A stretch of DNA of 37,126 nt from a virus. Position numbers and translations under genes: made by a program. Of the stretch, positions 14,129 to 22,524 are shown in pieces. The stretch lies in the IMG/VR virus record IMGVR_UViG_3300031718_000027, positions 1 to 37,126 of that record. One strand, given 5' to 3'. The first letter of the stretch is position 1. Every line of letters starts with the position of its first letter. The notes under the pieces were generated by a model. That model worked only from the letters and a program-made list of their open reading frames with translations, did no database searches and was not told the origin of the DNA.

Positions 14129-15600
14129 TGTAGCTCCGCGTCGGTGATGTGGAACTTCGCCCTGAGCGCCTTCGCGCCGGGGAAGTTCGGTCGCGCCTTG
14201 ATGAGTTGGATAGCGGCAGACTTCGGCGTCGGCACGACGGACGTATTTTCCGCTTTCGGCGCGGGTGCGACTTCGCCGGCCGGTTTTTCCCGGTTCACCT
14301 CGCCGAGGATGTGCGCGCCGTTCACTCCGAGACCACCAAGGCGCATGTGCATCCCGCGATCGAGTTGCTTTCGCAGCTCGTCAAGGCGCGACTCGCCAGC
14401 CCCCGTCACGGTATCGAGTGAGCCGCCGATCTGCTTCTGGAGGATCTCGACCTCTTCCTTCGACGGCGCGCGCTTGTTGCCCTCGACGGCGTTCATGGAG
14501 TTGATCAGTCTATTCAGGAGGGCAGTTCGGCGCTGGTACTGATCTGTTGAGAGCGTCACACCCTCTTTGTACATGCCGTTCAACTCGTCGAGTGCGTCGC
14601 GGGCGTCCTTGTAGGCCGCTAGTTGCTTGTTCGTGTCGGCGCCCTGCTCGGGCGTGAATCCCTGTGGAAGTGTCGCCAGCGGAGCGCCCGTGGTCGGGTC
14701 GTTGAGGGCGATCGGGCCGCCACTCTTCGTCGCGGTCGGCACGCGCTCCACCGTCTCGCCGCCGCTCTTGACCGTGGGCGCCTCGATCTTCTTCGTGATC
14801 TTGTCGAGCAGGGGCGCGACGTGCGCGGCCATCTTGTCGGCAATCTTGCCCTGCACGGCCGCGACGTTCGTGTCTGCGGCGATCTGCTCGGGCGTCTTGC
14901 CCATGGCCGCGAGGCGCGCCTCCATGAGTGATTGGACCCGCTTGAGCATCGAGGCGCCGCGCAAGTCGACGTCGGCGAGCATCTGTGCCCGCGCCTCGCG
15001 CGCGTCCTGCTCTCCGGTGCGAGCCATGACGACGGAGTCTTTCAGCTTGCTGATGTGCTCGCGCTGCTGATTGAGGATGCCGTCGATGATTTCGCCCACC
15101 GTGTCGATGGTCGGGGCCGCCTTCCCAACGCGGACCATCGCGGCCTTTTGGATCGCGTCGCCGATGCCCCCCAAAGCCATGGCCACGCCGCGCACGATTT
15201 TTCCGTGGTTGTCGGTGTTGCCGTAGAGCGATGGCGACGACATGGCGTCGAGCTCGGCCTGCCTCTGCTGCGTTCGCTCGCGCGCCTTGGCGATGTCCTC
15301 CGCCGCCTGGCGCATGACGAAATCCTGGTCAGCGGCCTGATGGCTATGAATGTCGGCGGTCTCGGCGGCGGCGGCCTTCTTGAGCGGCGCGGCGGCATCG
15401 GCCTGCACCTGCGCCTCCTTCGCCGCCTCGGTTTCTGCGGCGCCAGCCTGCTCGAGCTGCGCGCCGGCGGTGGCGCGCTCAGGCGTCTGCGTGACGGTCT
15501 CAGTCGACGTCTCGTCGCCGGGCTTCGTCGTCTCGAACGTGCGCCGCTTCTCGAACTCCGGTAGTGGAGCGGCGGCGTTGATGGTCAGGCTGTCGGCCAC
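14125..15600 (-). CDS. Internal virion / coiled-coil structural protein candidate
   Basis: A 491-residue protein. GTG 15600 is chosen: it shares one base with the upstream TAG and has GGAG eight bases ahead; the longer frame to 15882 is a shadow. The protein is rich in Ala, Glu, Gln and Lys with extended helices (about 40-200) and a GVAMALGGIGDAIQKAAMVR segment that could be a membrane-active helix. It is likely an ejection or tail-internal protein by position. No family is recognised. Confidence 0.6.
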   Translation of the reverse strand: MADSLTINAAAPLPEFEKRRTFETTKPGDETSTETVTQTPERATAGAQLEQAGAAETEAAKEAQVQADAAAPLKKAAAAETADIHSHQAADQDFVMRQAAEDIAKARERTQQRQAELDAMSSPSLYGNTDNHGKIVRGVAMALGGIGDAIQKAAMVRVGKAAPTIDTVGEIIDGILNQQREHISKLKDSVVMARTGEQDAREARAQMLADVDLRGASMLKRVQSLMEARLAAMGKTPEQIAADTNVAAVQGKIADKMAAHVAPLLDKITKKIEAPTVKSGGETVERVPTATKSGGPIALNDPTTGAPLATLPQGFTPEQGADTNKQLAAYKDARDALDELNGMYKEGVTLSTDQYQRRTALLNRLINSMNAVEGNKRAPSKEEVEILQKQIGGSLDTVTGAGESRLDELRKQLDRGMHMRLGGLGVNGAHILGEVNREKPAGEVAPAPKAENTSVVPTPKSAAIQLIKARPNFPGAKALRAKFHITDAELQ

Positions 15601-16721
15601 TAGCGGCGCTCCGGCATCGTGATCGGCTTGGGCGGCGGCTCTTTCGGATAGGGCGATGGACCCCAGCGCACGCTCCCGTCGTCCTTGGTGCCCTCGACGG
15701 CCGCCACGCGCTCGTGCAGGCGCCCCATGCCGGCGAGCATTTTCGTTATCACGTCCGGGCTGATGTACCCGGTCCCGTCGGCGCCCACGGCCGTGTCCTG
15801 CGGGCGCATCTCCTGCACGACGGTGCCGAGCTTCTGGCCCGGCCCCGTCGTGCGCGGGTCGCCCGGGTCCTTCCACTCCCACGATCGCGGCGAGAGCGAG
15901 GCCAGGAACGAGTCCGCGTCCTTGGAGCCGTCGCGGATATCCGTCTTGAGGCGCTCGTCGGAGGCAATCATCTTGCCAGCGGTCCCGATGAGACCACCGA
16001 TGGCCGTCGAGTTGGCCGCCTGGTTGTTGAGCTGGTTCTGGGAATTGATGGAGGTGGGCGCGAATGCGCCGATTAGGCCGGTCTCGGCCGCCGTACGAAG
16101 ATTTTGGTCATTCGTGTTGTTCGTTTGCTGCTGCAAGATATTGGCGCTCTGGTTTCCCTGATTCGCGGACAGGGTATTCGCCGCGTTCGTCGTCGCGATG
16201 TTGGTGTCACCGGTTCGCATTGCGGTGGCAGCGTCCACGAGTTTCGCACGCGCGTCGGCCTGTTCATTGGCCTTGAGAATGGCTGCGTCACTCGCCGCTT
16301 TATTGGCCGCGTCACCGCCGGCCGCGAGTCCCATGCGCAGCGCCTCACCAGGATTAGCGGCGCTGTAGGTCGCCGCCGTGCCCATGGCCTGACGTGAGGC
16401 TGCATCGGTGCCCTTGGTCAGAAGCGCGTCGGCCGCCGTGTTCGTGCCACCGCTGGCGACGCCCTGGAGACCGCCGATCGTGTTCTGCTGGATGCCGCGC
16501 GCCTGGTCGCTCTGCGTGGTGTCGACCGTCGGGGCTGTGACAACGGGCGCCGTGCCAGCGGTGCGATTTTTGTACTCGCTCGTGAGCTGGCCTGCGAAGC
16601 GCGACAGGTCTTGCGCGGCGGGCGTCTTGGAAATGTCGGGCGCGGCCGGGTTCGTGAGACCAACGGCGTTCGTGACCTTCTTCGCGTCGGTGAGCGGATT
16701 GAGGTAGTCGTACCAGGCCAT
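15600..16721 (-). CDS. Virion protein with C-terminal S74 self-cleaving chaperone domain
   Basis: A 373-residue protein, ATG 16721 after AAGGAG. Residues 1-250 are rich in Ala, Asn, Thr and Gln with low-complexity helices. Residues 251-262 read MIASDERLKTDI, the start of the peptidase S74 intramolecular chaperone domain. Ser254 and Asp255 are at the expected cleavage point and Lys259 is the partner base. SFLASLSPRSWEWKDPG and GTVVQEMRP follow, then a terminal helix (VITKMLAGMGRLHERVAAVE). In this family the domain trimerises, assists folding and cuts itself off. It usually serves fibres; here the partner part looks like an internal or collar protein. Confidence 0.85.
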   Translation of the reverse strand: MAWYDYLNPLTDAKKVTNAVGLTNPAAPDISKTPAAQDLSRFAGQLTSEYKNRTAGTAPVVTAPTVDTTQSDQARGIQQNTIGGLQGVASGGTNTAADALLTKGTDAASRQAMGTAATYSAANPGEALRMGLAAGGDAANKAASDAAILKANEQADARAKLVDAATAMRTGDTNIATTNAANTLSANQGNQSANILQQQTNNTNDQNLRTAAETGLIGAFAPTSINSQNQLNNQAANSTAIGGLIGTAGKMIASDERLKTDIRDGSKDADSFLASLSPRSWEWKDPGDPRTTGPGQKLGTVVQEMRPQDTAVGADGTGYISPDVITKMLAGMGRLHERVAAVEGTKDDGSVRWGPSPYPKEPPPKPITMPERR

Positions 16722-16738
16722 TGGTTCTCCTTATGGTA

Positions 16739-19700
16739 TCACAGCCCCGTCCCATAGAAGGGACCCACGCTCGACGGAGAGAATCCGAGTGGCACGACGC
16801 TCGGAAGCCACGGCAAGCACATCTGGTTGAAGTAGATCACGCTCGCGGTCCCGTTGTTGAACGTTCCGCCGTCGTGGAAGCTCGCATCCTTCGTCGTCCA
16901 CCAAACGTCCGGGACGATGCCCATGCCAGCGCTTCGCGCGCCGACGGTGCGGCCGAAAAGACCCGTCTTCGTGAGCAACCATTTTCCGCTCTGCTCATCG
17001 ACGTGCGGCCAGTTCGCGAAGACCCATGCCGGATGCCCCGAGTCCGTGCCCTCGACGGTGAAATCAGCCTTGATGATTCCCGGCGCGCCTTGACCGAGGT
17101 TCATCTGGTTGGACATGACCGCGTCCATGTCGGGCACCGGCGCGCCGCTGTTCTGATTCGGGCCGCCGAAGATGATGAACGCGAACACCGGGATCGTCCA
17201 CGCGGGCGACGGATTCAGCGGCCGGTAGATCATGAGCACGACCTGCGTGTGGTTCGTGCCCTGTATGACGGTGTAGGTGCATGTCCCGTCGTCGCTGTTC
17301 CAGGTGTGCGTTGTGTAGAGCTGATCGATCGCCGGGTTGCCCTCGCGGCCAAGCCAATTCGTCCCGCCGCCATAGCTCAGATCCTGCACGAGTACCTGAT
17401 CGGTTGCCGTCGGTGGAACGGCGATGGCGCCGCCCGTGAACAAGCCCGAGGGTGACATATAAAGCGTGTACTCGACCCAGCCCGCGTCGATGGTGATTCC
17501 CATCTGGATCTGAACGCCGTCACGCCGTTGCAAGAGGATCCAGGAGTAGCCGCCGATCGAACCGCCCGGGCGCGCGATGGACCCAAGCGTGGTCCACAGA
17601 TTCGAGGCCGACATGGACACGAACGTCGAGCTTTGGACGCACGTCCACTGGCCCGTCGAAATCAGGTCAGCGACCCATCGGATCGCCCAGTCCTTCTGAT
17701 TCGAGTTGAGGTTCCCGAGGAGGGAGTTTTGAATGTTTGGGTGAATGATCCAGTTCTTCCGCGTCTGCGGCGGCAGAATGTCGGGCACCGGCACGGGCGG
17801 CGCCACGCCGCTGCCAAGCCACCGCGTCCCCGCGACCGGAGGCGGCGCGCCCATCTTCGCGCCCACGATGGTCCACCACTCCTCAAGCCGCACCGTCGCA
17901 TCTCCCGTCGGAAGCTTGAGCTGCAGCGAGAACGATTGGCATTTCTGCCGCACGGGCCGGCCTTCGGTGCGCAGGAGGCCAGGGGCCGCGGCGATATTGC
18001 CCGGCGGCGTGAACGTCTCGAAAACCGTATCGTCGTCGTCGAAGAAGATTTTCAGCTCGGCGCCGCTCACCGTGCTCGATGTCGTGACCGTGCCCTCGGC
18101 GCGCGCGCGATAGAGGCGCAGCCAACCGCCCACGCCAGTCGGCCGAATCCATGGCGAGCGAATGATTCCCTGATACGTCGTCCCTGCGTCGGCTGGCGCC
18201 GCCGAGTCCGCGCCTTCGATCCACATGTGCCCGTCGCTCGTGAGAAAGCACTGCGTGTCGCCGCCAAGCATCTTCGTCATGACGATGGTGCCCGCGGTGA
18301 ACCCTCCCGTGTCGCGCTCCCAGTTGTTGAAGACGCGGTCATGGATGAAGCGATAGTGCGTCGTCTGGATGCGCACCTCGTTCTTGGCCGGGGAGAGCAC
18401 CATGCCAGTCACCGTCTCGGGAGACGTCACGAGCGGCATCGACAGGTACTGGTCAATCGCGGCGCCCACGAAGTCGACTTCTTGCGAGCGAGAGACCCGC
18501 TTTACGCCGCCGGCAGCAGTCATGTAGACCTCGGCGCCCGTCGACATGAAGGGACCACCCGCGATACAGCCGTCTTCCTTGGAGATGCGGACGAAGACAG
18601 GATCGGAACCGTTGCCGGCGTTGTCTTTCTGCGCTCCGCTCGACACGTAAGAGGCATTTCCCTTGAAGAGCACGACCCGATCGTCCATCGCGGTCAAACC
18701 GGTGGCAGTACCTAGTCCGTCATCGGTATCCACAACGAACTCGGCGGGAAACTGCGGCGAGGCTCCGGCCTGGATCGGCTTGCTGTAGCGGACCCGCGTC
18801 GGAAAGTCGCGCTCGACACCATAGAGTCGGCCCCCGAACTCTGCGACGTGCAACATGGCCGGGACAATGGTGCTTTGCAGCTCGGCGCTGATGGCCTGCG
18901 ACAGCACGTTGTCGCCGCTCTGGTCGAGCCAGGTAATGCGCGTCGTGTTGGCGATGGTGTCCGTCACTTCGTGCGCGAGGAAGAACTGCGAGCCGTTGTC
19001 GAGCGTGCGCCAGAACTTCACCGTGCGCAGTCGCGCCGCGTTCTCGAACGGCGTGGCATCCGCGACCACCGTGATCTGATTGTTGCCGGCCATCGCGGCA
19101 GCGGAGACCACGGCCTGGATGCTCGGGTCGGAGTCCCATGAGTTGCCGTTCTCATCGTAGAGCGTCGTCGTGATGACATAGGCGTAGCGCTGGCCAGCCG
19201 TGAGTGAGCCGGCGCCGTTGCTCGGTGTTAGCGTGGGCTGAAACGGGCGCGCGCTGGCCCCGAGCGAGCATAGGAGCTGGCCCGTGGCCGTCTGCAAGAG
19301 CGAGCCGACAGGTAGGTACGCGCACTGCTGCGTTTGCACGCCCTGGCCCTGGTTCTGGCCCGTGCGCGTGATCGCGTTCATGTACTGCACGGACCACGCG
19401 TCGACGGCGTACCGGGTCGCATCCTGCCCCGGCGAAATGTCGAAGCCGATCACCCTCGGAAGGCAGGTGACGAATCGGTCCGTACCCGTGCGCTGCACCT
19501 GAGGTACGCAGGCCCGCTCGATGAACCCGGCACCCGCGTTGAGCGGCAATAGGCGCGCCTGCGGCTCGGTCCATTGGTTCGAGATGGTGGACACGCCATT
19601 CTCGAACTCCAGCGCCATCTCGAGATATGTCGGCTGCGTGTCCGTGGCCGCACTCCCAGTGACGTAAGCGATGTAGCGCATGGAGTCCGTACCCGGCTCA

Positions 19701-20890
19701 CGCCACCCGTTCGTGGCAAGCTCCACGAGTTGGCCCCATACGGCCGGCGTAAGATTGACCACGGCGCTCGTCGTCCCGTTGCGGCACTTGACCGCGCGGA
19801 GCTGCGGCGCACCGGCGGTGTGGTACACGATCATCCAGCCCGGCGTCCCCGTCGTCGACTGGTAGGCCACACCCGAGATGTTCATGGCGTCTACGGTATC
19901 CGCAAGGTGGTTCGTCTGAATGACGCCCACGGCATTGAGACGCACCACGCGTACCTCAGGCAGCGCGCTCGTCACCGCGACATAGCGCGTCCCGCTTGCG
20001 TCAGGGTCGGGGAGCAGCGATAGAGTGCCGCCAGCGTCCTGCCCCGGCGTGTACTCGGTCGGCGTGTCGGTGAGTGGGTTGTACTCGACGATGCGAAGGC
20101 CGCCCGTGGCCACGTTGTCGCGAAAGGCGATCGTGATGGTGTCGCCGCCGTAGTAAATCGCGTCGAGGAACAGATCCAACCCGACCTTCCCGTTGGTCGA
20201 GAGCGTGGTGACGCCGCCGACCTGTAGACCCGTCGTCGTGCTCCACCGCGCACACGAAACGACACCGCCCGCGCTGGCCGCCCACACGAGGATTAGCATG
20301 TTCGCGACCGACGAGTACACGCAGTGCGGGCGCATCGCCGTCGTGAAGTTCCCGAACATCGAAGACGAATAGAGGGTCATTCCCCCTGCGTCTGTGAGTG
20401 ACACCTGAAAGCCCTGGTTGCCCGCGCGCGACCACCAGGCCGTGAGTCGGTAGCCGCCACCCTCGGCCAGCGAGTACGACGAGACGAACGTGAGCGCGGG
20501 CGAGACCGCCCTGCGCGTCCAGATGCCGGGCGTCGTCTGCGCGCACTGCTGCGCGTTCCCGCTCACGTTGAACGTGACCTTGGGCGACATCCAGCGCGGG
20601 AGCGCCGTGGGCGTGTAGACGCGGCCAGCGGTGGCGTTGTCGGTCTGGCGGCAGAGGCCGACGAGGCCGCCCCATGGCGCCTCGGCCGCGATGACCGGGA
20701 CGTTTGCGCCCGGCAAGTCATCGAGGGCGTTTTGCGAGTTGCCGCCGCGCGTGCGCCACTCGTTTTTCCGTTCCTGGCGCACGTTGTCGAGCACGAGGTT
20801 CGAGCCCGGCGCGAGCATGATCGGCGCGTTCTTCGACGCGATACCGCCCGTGATTGGCCACGATACTGGAGCCTTAGGAAGGCCGCTCAC
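16739..20890 (-). CDS. Tail nozzle / tubular protein, extended
   Basis: A 1383-residue protein, the largest in the genome. The N-terminus (SNLVLDNVRQERKNEWRTRGG, about 29-49) matches the start of podovirus nozzle proteins of the T7 gp12 / P22 gp10 type. The central part has propeller-like strands with the family-style segments GGRLYGVERDFPTRVRYSKP, TGLTAMDDRVVLFKG and an aromatic/Gly repeat up to about residue 1080. The last 300 residues are rich in Trp, Pro and Gly and look like an added appendage domain, since nozzle proteins are usually shorter. GTG start; it follows a small gene and the adaptor. Confidence 0.75.
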   Translation of the reverse strand: MSGLPKAPVSWPITGGIASKNAPIMLAPGSNLVLDNVRQERKNEWRTRGGNSQNALDDLPGANVPVIAAEAPWGGLVGLCRQTDNATAGRVYTPTALPRWMSPKVTFNVSGNAQQCAQTTPGIWTRRAVSPALTFVSSYSLAEGGGYRLTAWWSRAGNQGFQVSLTDAGGMTLYSSSMFGNFTTAMRPHCVYSSVANMLILVWAASAGGVVSCARWSTTTGLQVGGVTTLSTNGKVGLDLFLDAIYYGGDTITIAFRDNVATGGLRIVEYNPLTDTPTEYTPGQDAGGTLSLLPDPDASGTRYVAVTSALPEVRVVRLNAVGVIQTNHLADTVDAMNISGVAYQSTTGTPGWMIVYHTAGAPQLRAVKCRNGTTSAVVNLTPAVWGQLVELATNGWREPGTDSMRYIAYVTGSAATDTQPTYLEMALEFENGVSTISNQWTEPQARLLPLNAGAGFIERACVPQVQRTGTDRFVTCLPRVIGFDISPGQDATRYAVDAWSVQYMNAITRTGQNQGQGVQTQQCAYLPVGSLLQTATGQLLCSLGASARPFQPTLTPSNGAGSLTAGQRYAYVITTTLYDENGNSWDSDPSIQAVVSAAAMAGNNQITVVADATPFENAARLRTVKFWRTLDNGSQFFLAHEVTDTIANTTRITWLDQSGDNVLSQAISAELQSTIVPAMLHVAEFGGRLYGVERDFPTRVRYSKPIQAGASPQFPAEFVVDTDDGLGTATGLTAMDDRVVLFKGNASYVSSGAQKDNAGNGSDPVFVRISKEDGCIAGGPFMSTGAEVYMTAAGGVKRVSRSQEVDFVGAAIDQYLSMPLVTSPETVTGMVLSPAKNEVRIQTTHYRFIHDRVFNNWERDTGGFTAGTIVMTKMLGGDTQCFLTSDGHMWIEGADSAAPADAGTTYQGIIRSPWIRPTGVGGWLRLYRARAEGTVTTSSTVSGAELKIFFDDDDTVFETFTPPGNIAAAPGLLRTEGRPVRQKCQSFSLQLKLPTGDATVRLEEWWTIVGAKMGAPPPVAGTRWLGSGVAPPVPVPDILPPQTRKNWIIHPNIQNSLLGNLNSNQKDWAIRWVADLISTGQWTCVQSSTFVSMSASNLWTTLGSIARPGGSIGGYSWILLQRRDGVQIQMGITIDAGWVEYTLYMSPSGLFTGGAIAVPPTATDQVLVQDLSYGGGTNWLGREGNPAIDQLYTTHTWNSDDGTCTYTVIQGTNHTQVVLMIYRPLNPSPAWTIPVFAFIIFGGPNQNSGAPVPDMDAVMSNQMNLGQGAPGIIKADFTVEGTDSGHPAWVFANWPHVDEQSGKWLLTKTGLFGRTVGARSAGMGIVPDVWWTTKDASFHDGGTFNNGTASVIYFNQMCLPWLPSVVPLGFSPSSVGPFYGTGL

Positions 20891-21135
20891 GTTGCGACCC
20901 CCGTCACGTAGACATCGGCCGTGAAGCTCGCCGCCGAGCCCGGGAGCGTCACGGTGGCGCCTCGTAGGACCATGATCGCCGTCGGTCCCACCGCGGCCGC
21001 CACGCTCTCCGGTGTCGGCTTCGCGATGATGCCCTGAAGCTCCACGATGGCCTCATAGAACGACTGCAACAGGACTTGCAGCGCCCGCGGGTCAGCCACC
21101 GACGAGGACGTAGGCTTCTTGACGTTCGCGCTCAT
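20887..21135 (-). CDS. Small structural protein, hypothetical
   Basis: An 82-residue protein. ATG 21135 overlaps the adaptor stop by 4 bases; the longer frame to 21156 lacks support. It has a helical N-terminal half (RALQVLLQSFYEAIVELQGI) and a beta C-terminal half (IMVLRGATVTLPGSAASF). It lies between adaptor and nozzle, so it is probably a head-tail interface component. Confidence 0.6.
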   Translation of the reverse strand: MSANVKKPTSSSVADPRALQVLLQSFYEAIVELQGIIAKPTPESVAAAVGPTAIMVLRGATVTLPGSAASFTADVYVTGVAT

Positions 21136-21779
21136 CCGGGCGGCGCCCACAGCCATCGCGAGACGCGGCGCACGTCTTCGATCGTGTCCGGGTCCGCGCT
21201 GCGCTGGTCGGACGCCCAGCCGATGAGTGCCTCCTGTGCCGTCGCGAGAATCTGCGCGCTCTGCGTGATGTCGCTCTCCTCGCGAGAGAGCGCTTGCACG
21301 ACCGCGTGATATACCACGTAGTCCTGGAACTGCTCCAGTTCCACGTCGAAGACGTCCGTGTCGTTCACGAGCACCGGCGCCGCGGGGATGTAGACGTAGT
21401 CATAGGTCCCGTTGCAGTTTTGCAAGGGCTCGATGTAGAGCTGATTTCCCTGCAAGCGGTAGCTGCGCTCGAACTGCTGCGAGCCGTTCCGCATTGACTG
21501 CTTTTGCAAGTAGACCTGGCCCTGCGTGCCCGGCTGGTAGCGCACGGCGCGCATCTCGCGGAAGTCAGCGGCCAGCGTCACGTTCGGGACCGACGTCAGC
21601 GTAAAAGGCGCGACCGTCGTCACGCGGAAGTCCTTGTTGATGCGCGTCACGTCGGCCCACATGGCGCGGATGCCGTCGTTCACCAGTGTATTCCACTGGG
21701 GATCTGACAGCACCGCGCTCCCCGAGATGTCATACAGAACCTGTACTCGGTCTCGGAACTGGGCCAACGTGATCACCAC
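21132..21779 (-). CDS. Head-tail adaptor (tail tube A-like)
   Basis: A 215-residue protein. It begins with a helix-rich segment (TLAQFRDRVQVLYD, then NDGIRAMWADVTRIN), then has a beta domain with REMRAVRYQPG and QLYIEPLQNCNGTYDYVYIP, and closes with helices (ALSREESDITQSAQIL). This layout, an N-terminal helical ring, beta insertion and C-terminal helices, is that of podovirus adaptor or gatekeeper proteins that join portal and nozzle. Position supports it. GTG start. The family call is by layout, not by a specific motif. Confidence 0.65.
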   Translation of the reverse strand: MVITLAQFRDRVQVLYDISGSAVLSDPQWNTLVNDGIRAMWADVTRINKDFRVTTVAPFTLTSVPNVTLAADFREMRAVRYQPGTQGQVYLQKQSMRNGSQQFERSYRLQGNQLYIEPLQNCNGTYDYVYIPAAPVLVNDTDVFDVELEQFQDYVVYHAVVQALSREESDITQSAQILATAQEALIGWASDQRSADPDTIEDVRRVSRWLWAPPG

Positions 21780-21788
21780 CGCCTTCTA

Positions 21789-22082
21789 TTACTCGTCGCG
21801 GTCGATGCAGGCCTTGACGAACTGCCGCAACGCCGTCTTGAACGTCTCTGGGTCCTTCGTGCTCATCAGGTCCTGCACGGCGCTCGCCTCGATGGAGTCG
21901 TAATCCCCCATCTCGTCGCCGCCTTCGGTCTCGGACGCGGGCTCACCACCCGGGTCGTCGCCCTCGGCACGCACCTCCTCTTCGGGCTCGCTCGCTTCCT
22001 CCTCGGGCGAGCCCTCCTCTTCGTCCTTCGACTTCTTCTTGGCCTTCATGCGGGCCGCGATTTCGACGGCCGAGACCGCCAT
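21789..22082 (-). CDS. Highly acidic small protein in the head module
   Basis: A 97-residue protein with a basic patch (ARMKAKKKSKD) then a long run of Glu, Asp and Pro, and a short helical end (PETFKTALRQFVKACIDRD). Such acidic disordered proteins occur in phage head modules as assembly factors. No family is recognised. Confidence 0.6.
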   Translation of the reverse strand: MAVSAVEIAARMKAKKKSKDEEEGSPEEEASEPEEEVRAEGDDPGGEPASETEGGDEMGDYDSIEASAVQDLMSTKDPETFKTALRQFVKACIDRDE

Positions 22083-22083
22083 G

Positions 22084-22515
22084 TTACGCGCCCCTTCCGA
22101 CGGCGAAGAGGCACATGATGACTAGCCCCGACGGCGGGAGTGCATCGGCGTTGTCGGTGCCCTCCGTGAACTGAAGGTCAATGGTTCCGACCTTCGTACC
22201 GGAGTCCACGTTGTTGTTGCGCCAGAAGTGATCGTACCCGGTCGTATTGGCGCCATAGATGGCGTCTGTCGGTCCGATCGTTTCGCAGGCAGGAAGAAAC
22301 AGGTGCTTGTATGCCGCCGGAAGGGTGTACGTATAGCGCCCCGTTTTTGTTGCCGTTTGTACGGCCGTCACGCCGCCCTTTGCGAGGACGGTTTGCGAGG
22401 AGATAGCGCCTGCGGCGCCGATGGTCATTTGATGCGCGAGCCACATCAGTCCCTTGAAGCCGACGAGGCCCAATGGAGGGAACGGCGCGCGCCGGTCGTA
22501 AACAGGAGTGCTCAT
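22084..22515 (-). CDS. Possible head decoration protein
   Basis: A 143-residue protein just downstream of the capsid gene. It is beta-rich with Gly, Thr and aromatic residues (ISSQTVLAKGGVTAVQTATK, RYTYTLPAAYKHLFLPACE). Size, strand-rich composition and position next to the capsid gene fit a capsid decoration protein, but no motif proves it. Confidence 0.55.
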   Translation of the reverse strand: MSTPVYDRRAPFPPLGLVGFKGLMWLAHQMTIGAAGAISSQTVLAKGGVTAVQTATKTGRYTYTLPAAYKHLFLPACETIGPTDAIYGANTTGYDHFWRNNNVDSGTKVGTIDLQFTEGTDNADALPPSGLVIMCLFAVGRGA

Positions 22516-22524
22516 TGCGACCTC

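Noticed and set aside
17528-18715. 395-residue plus-strand open frame
   Set aside because: Antisense shadow of the nozzle gene, with an Arg/His-rich composition typical of GC-rich antisense frames.
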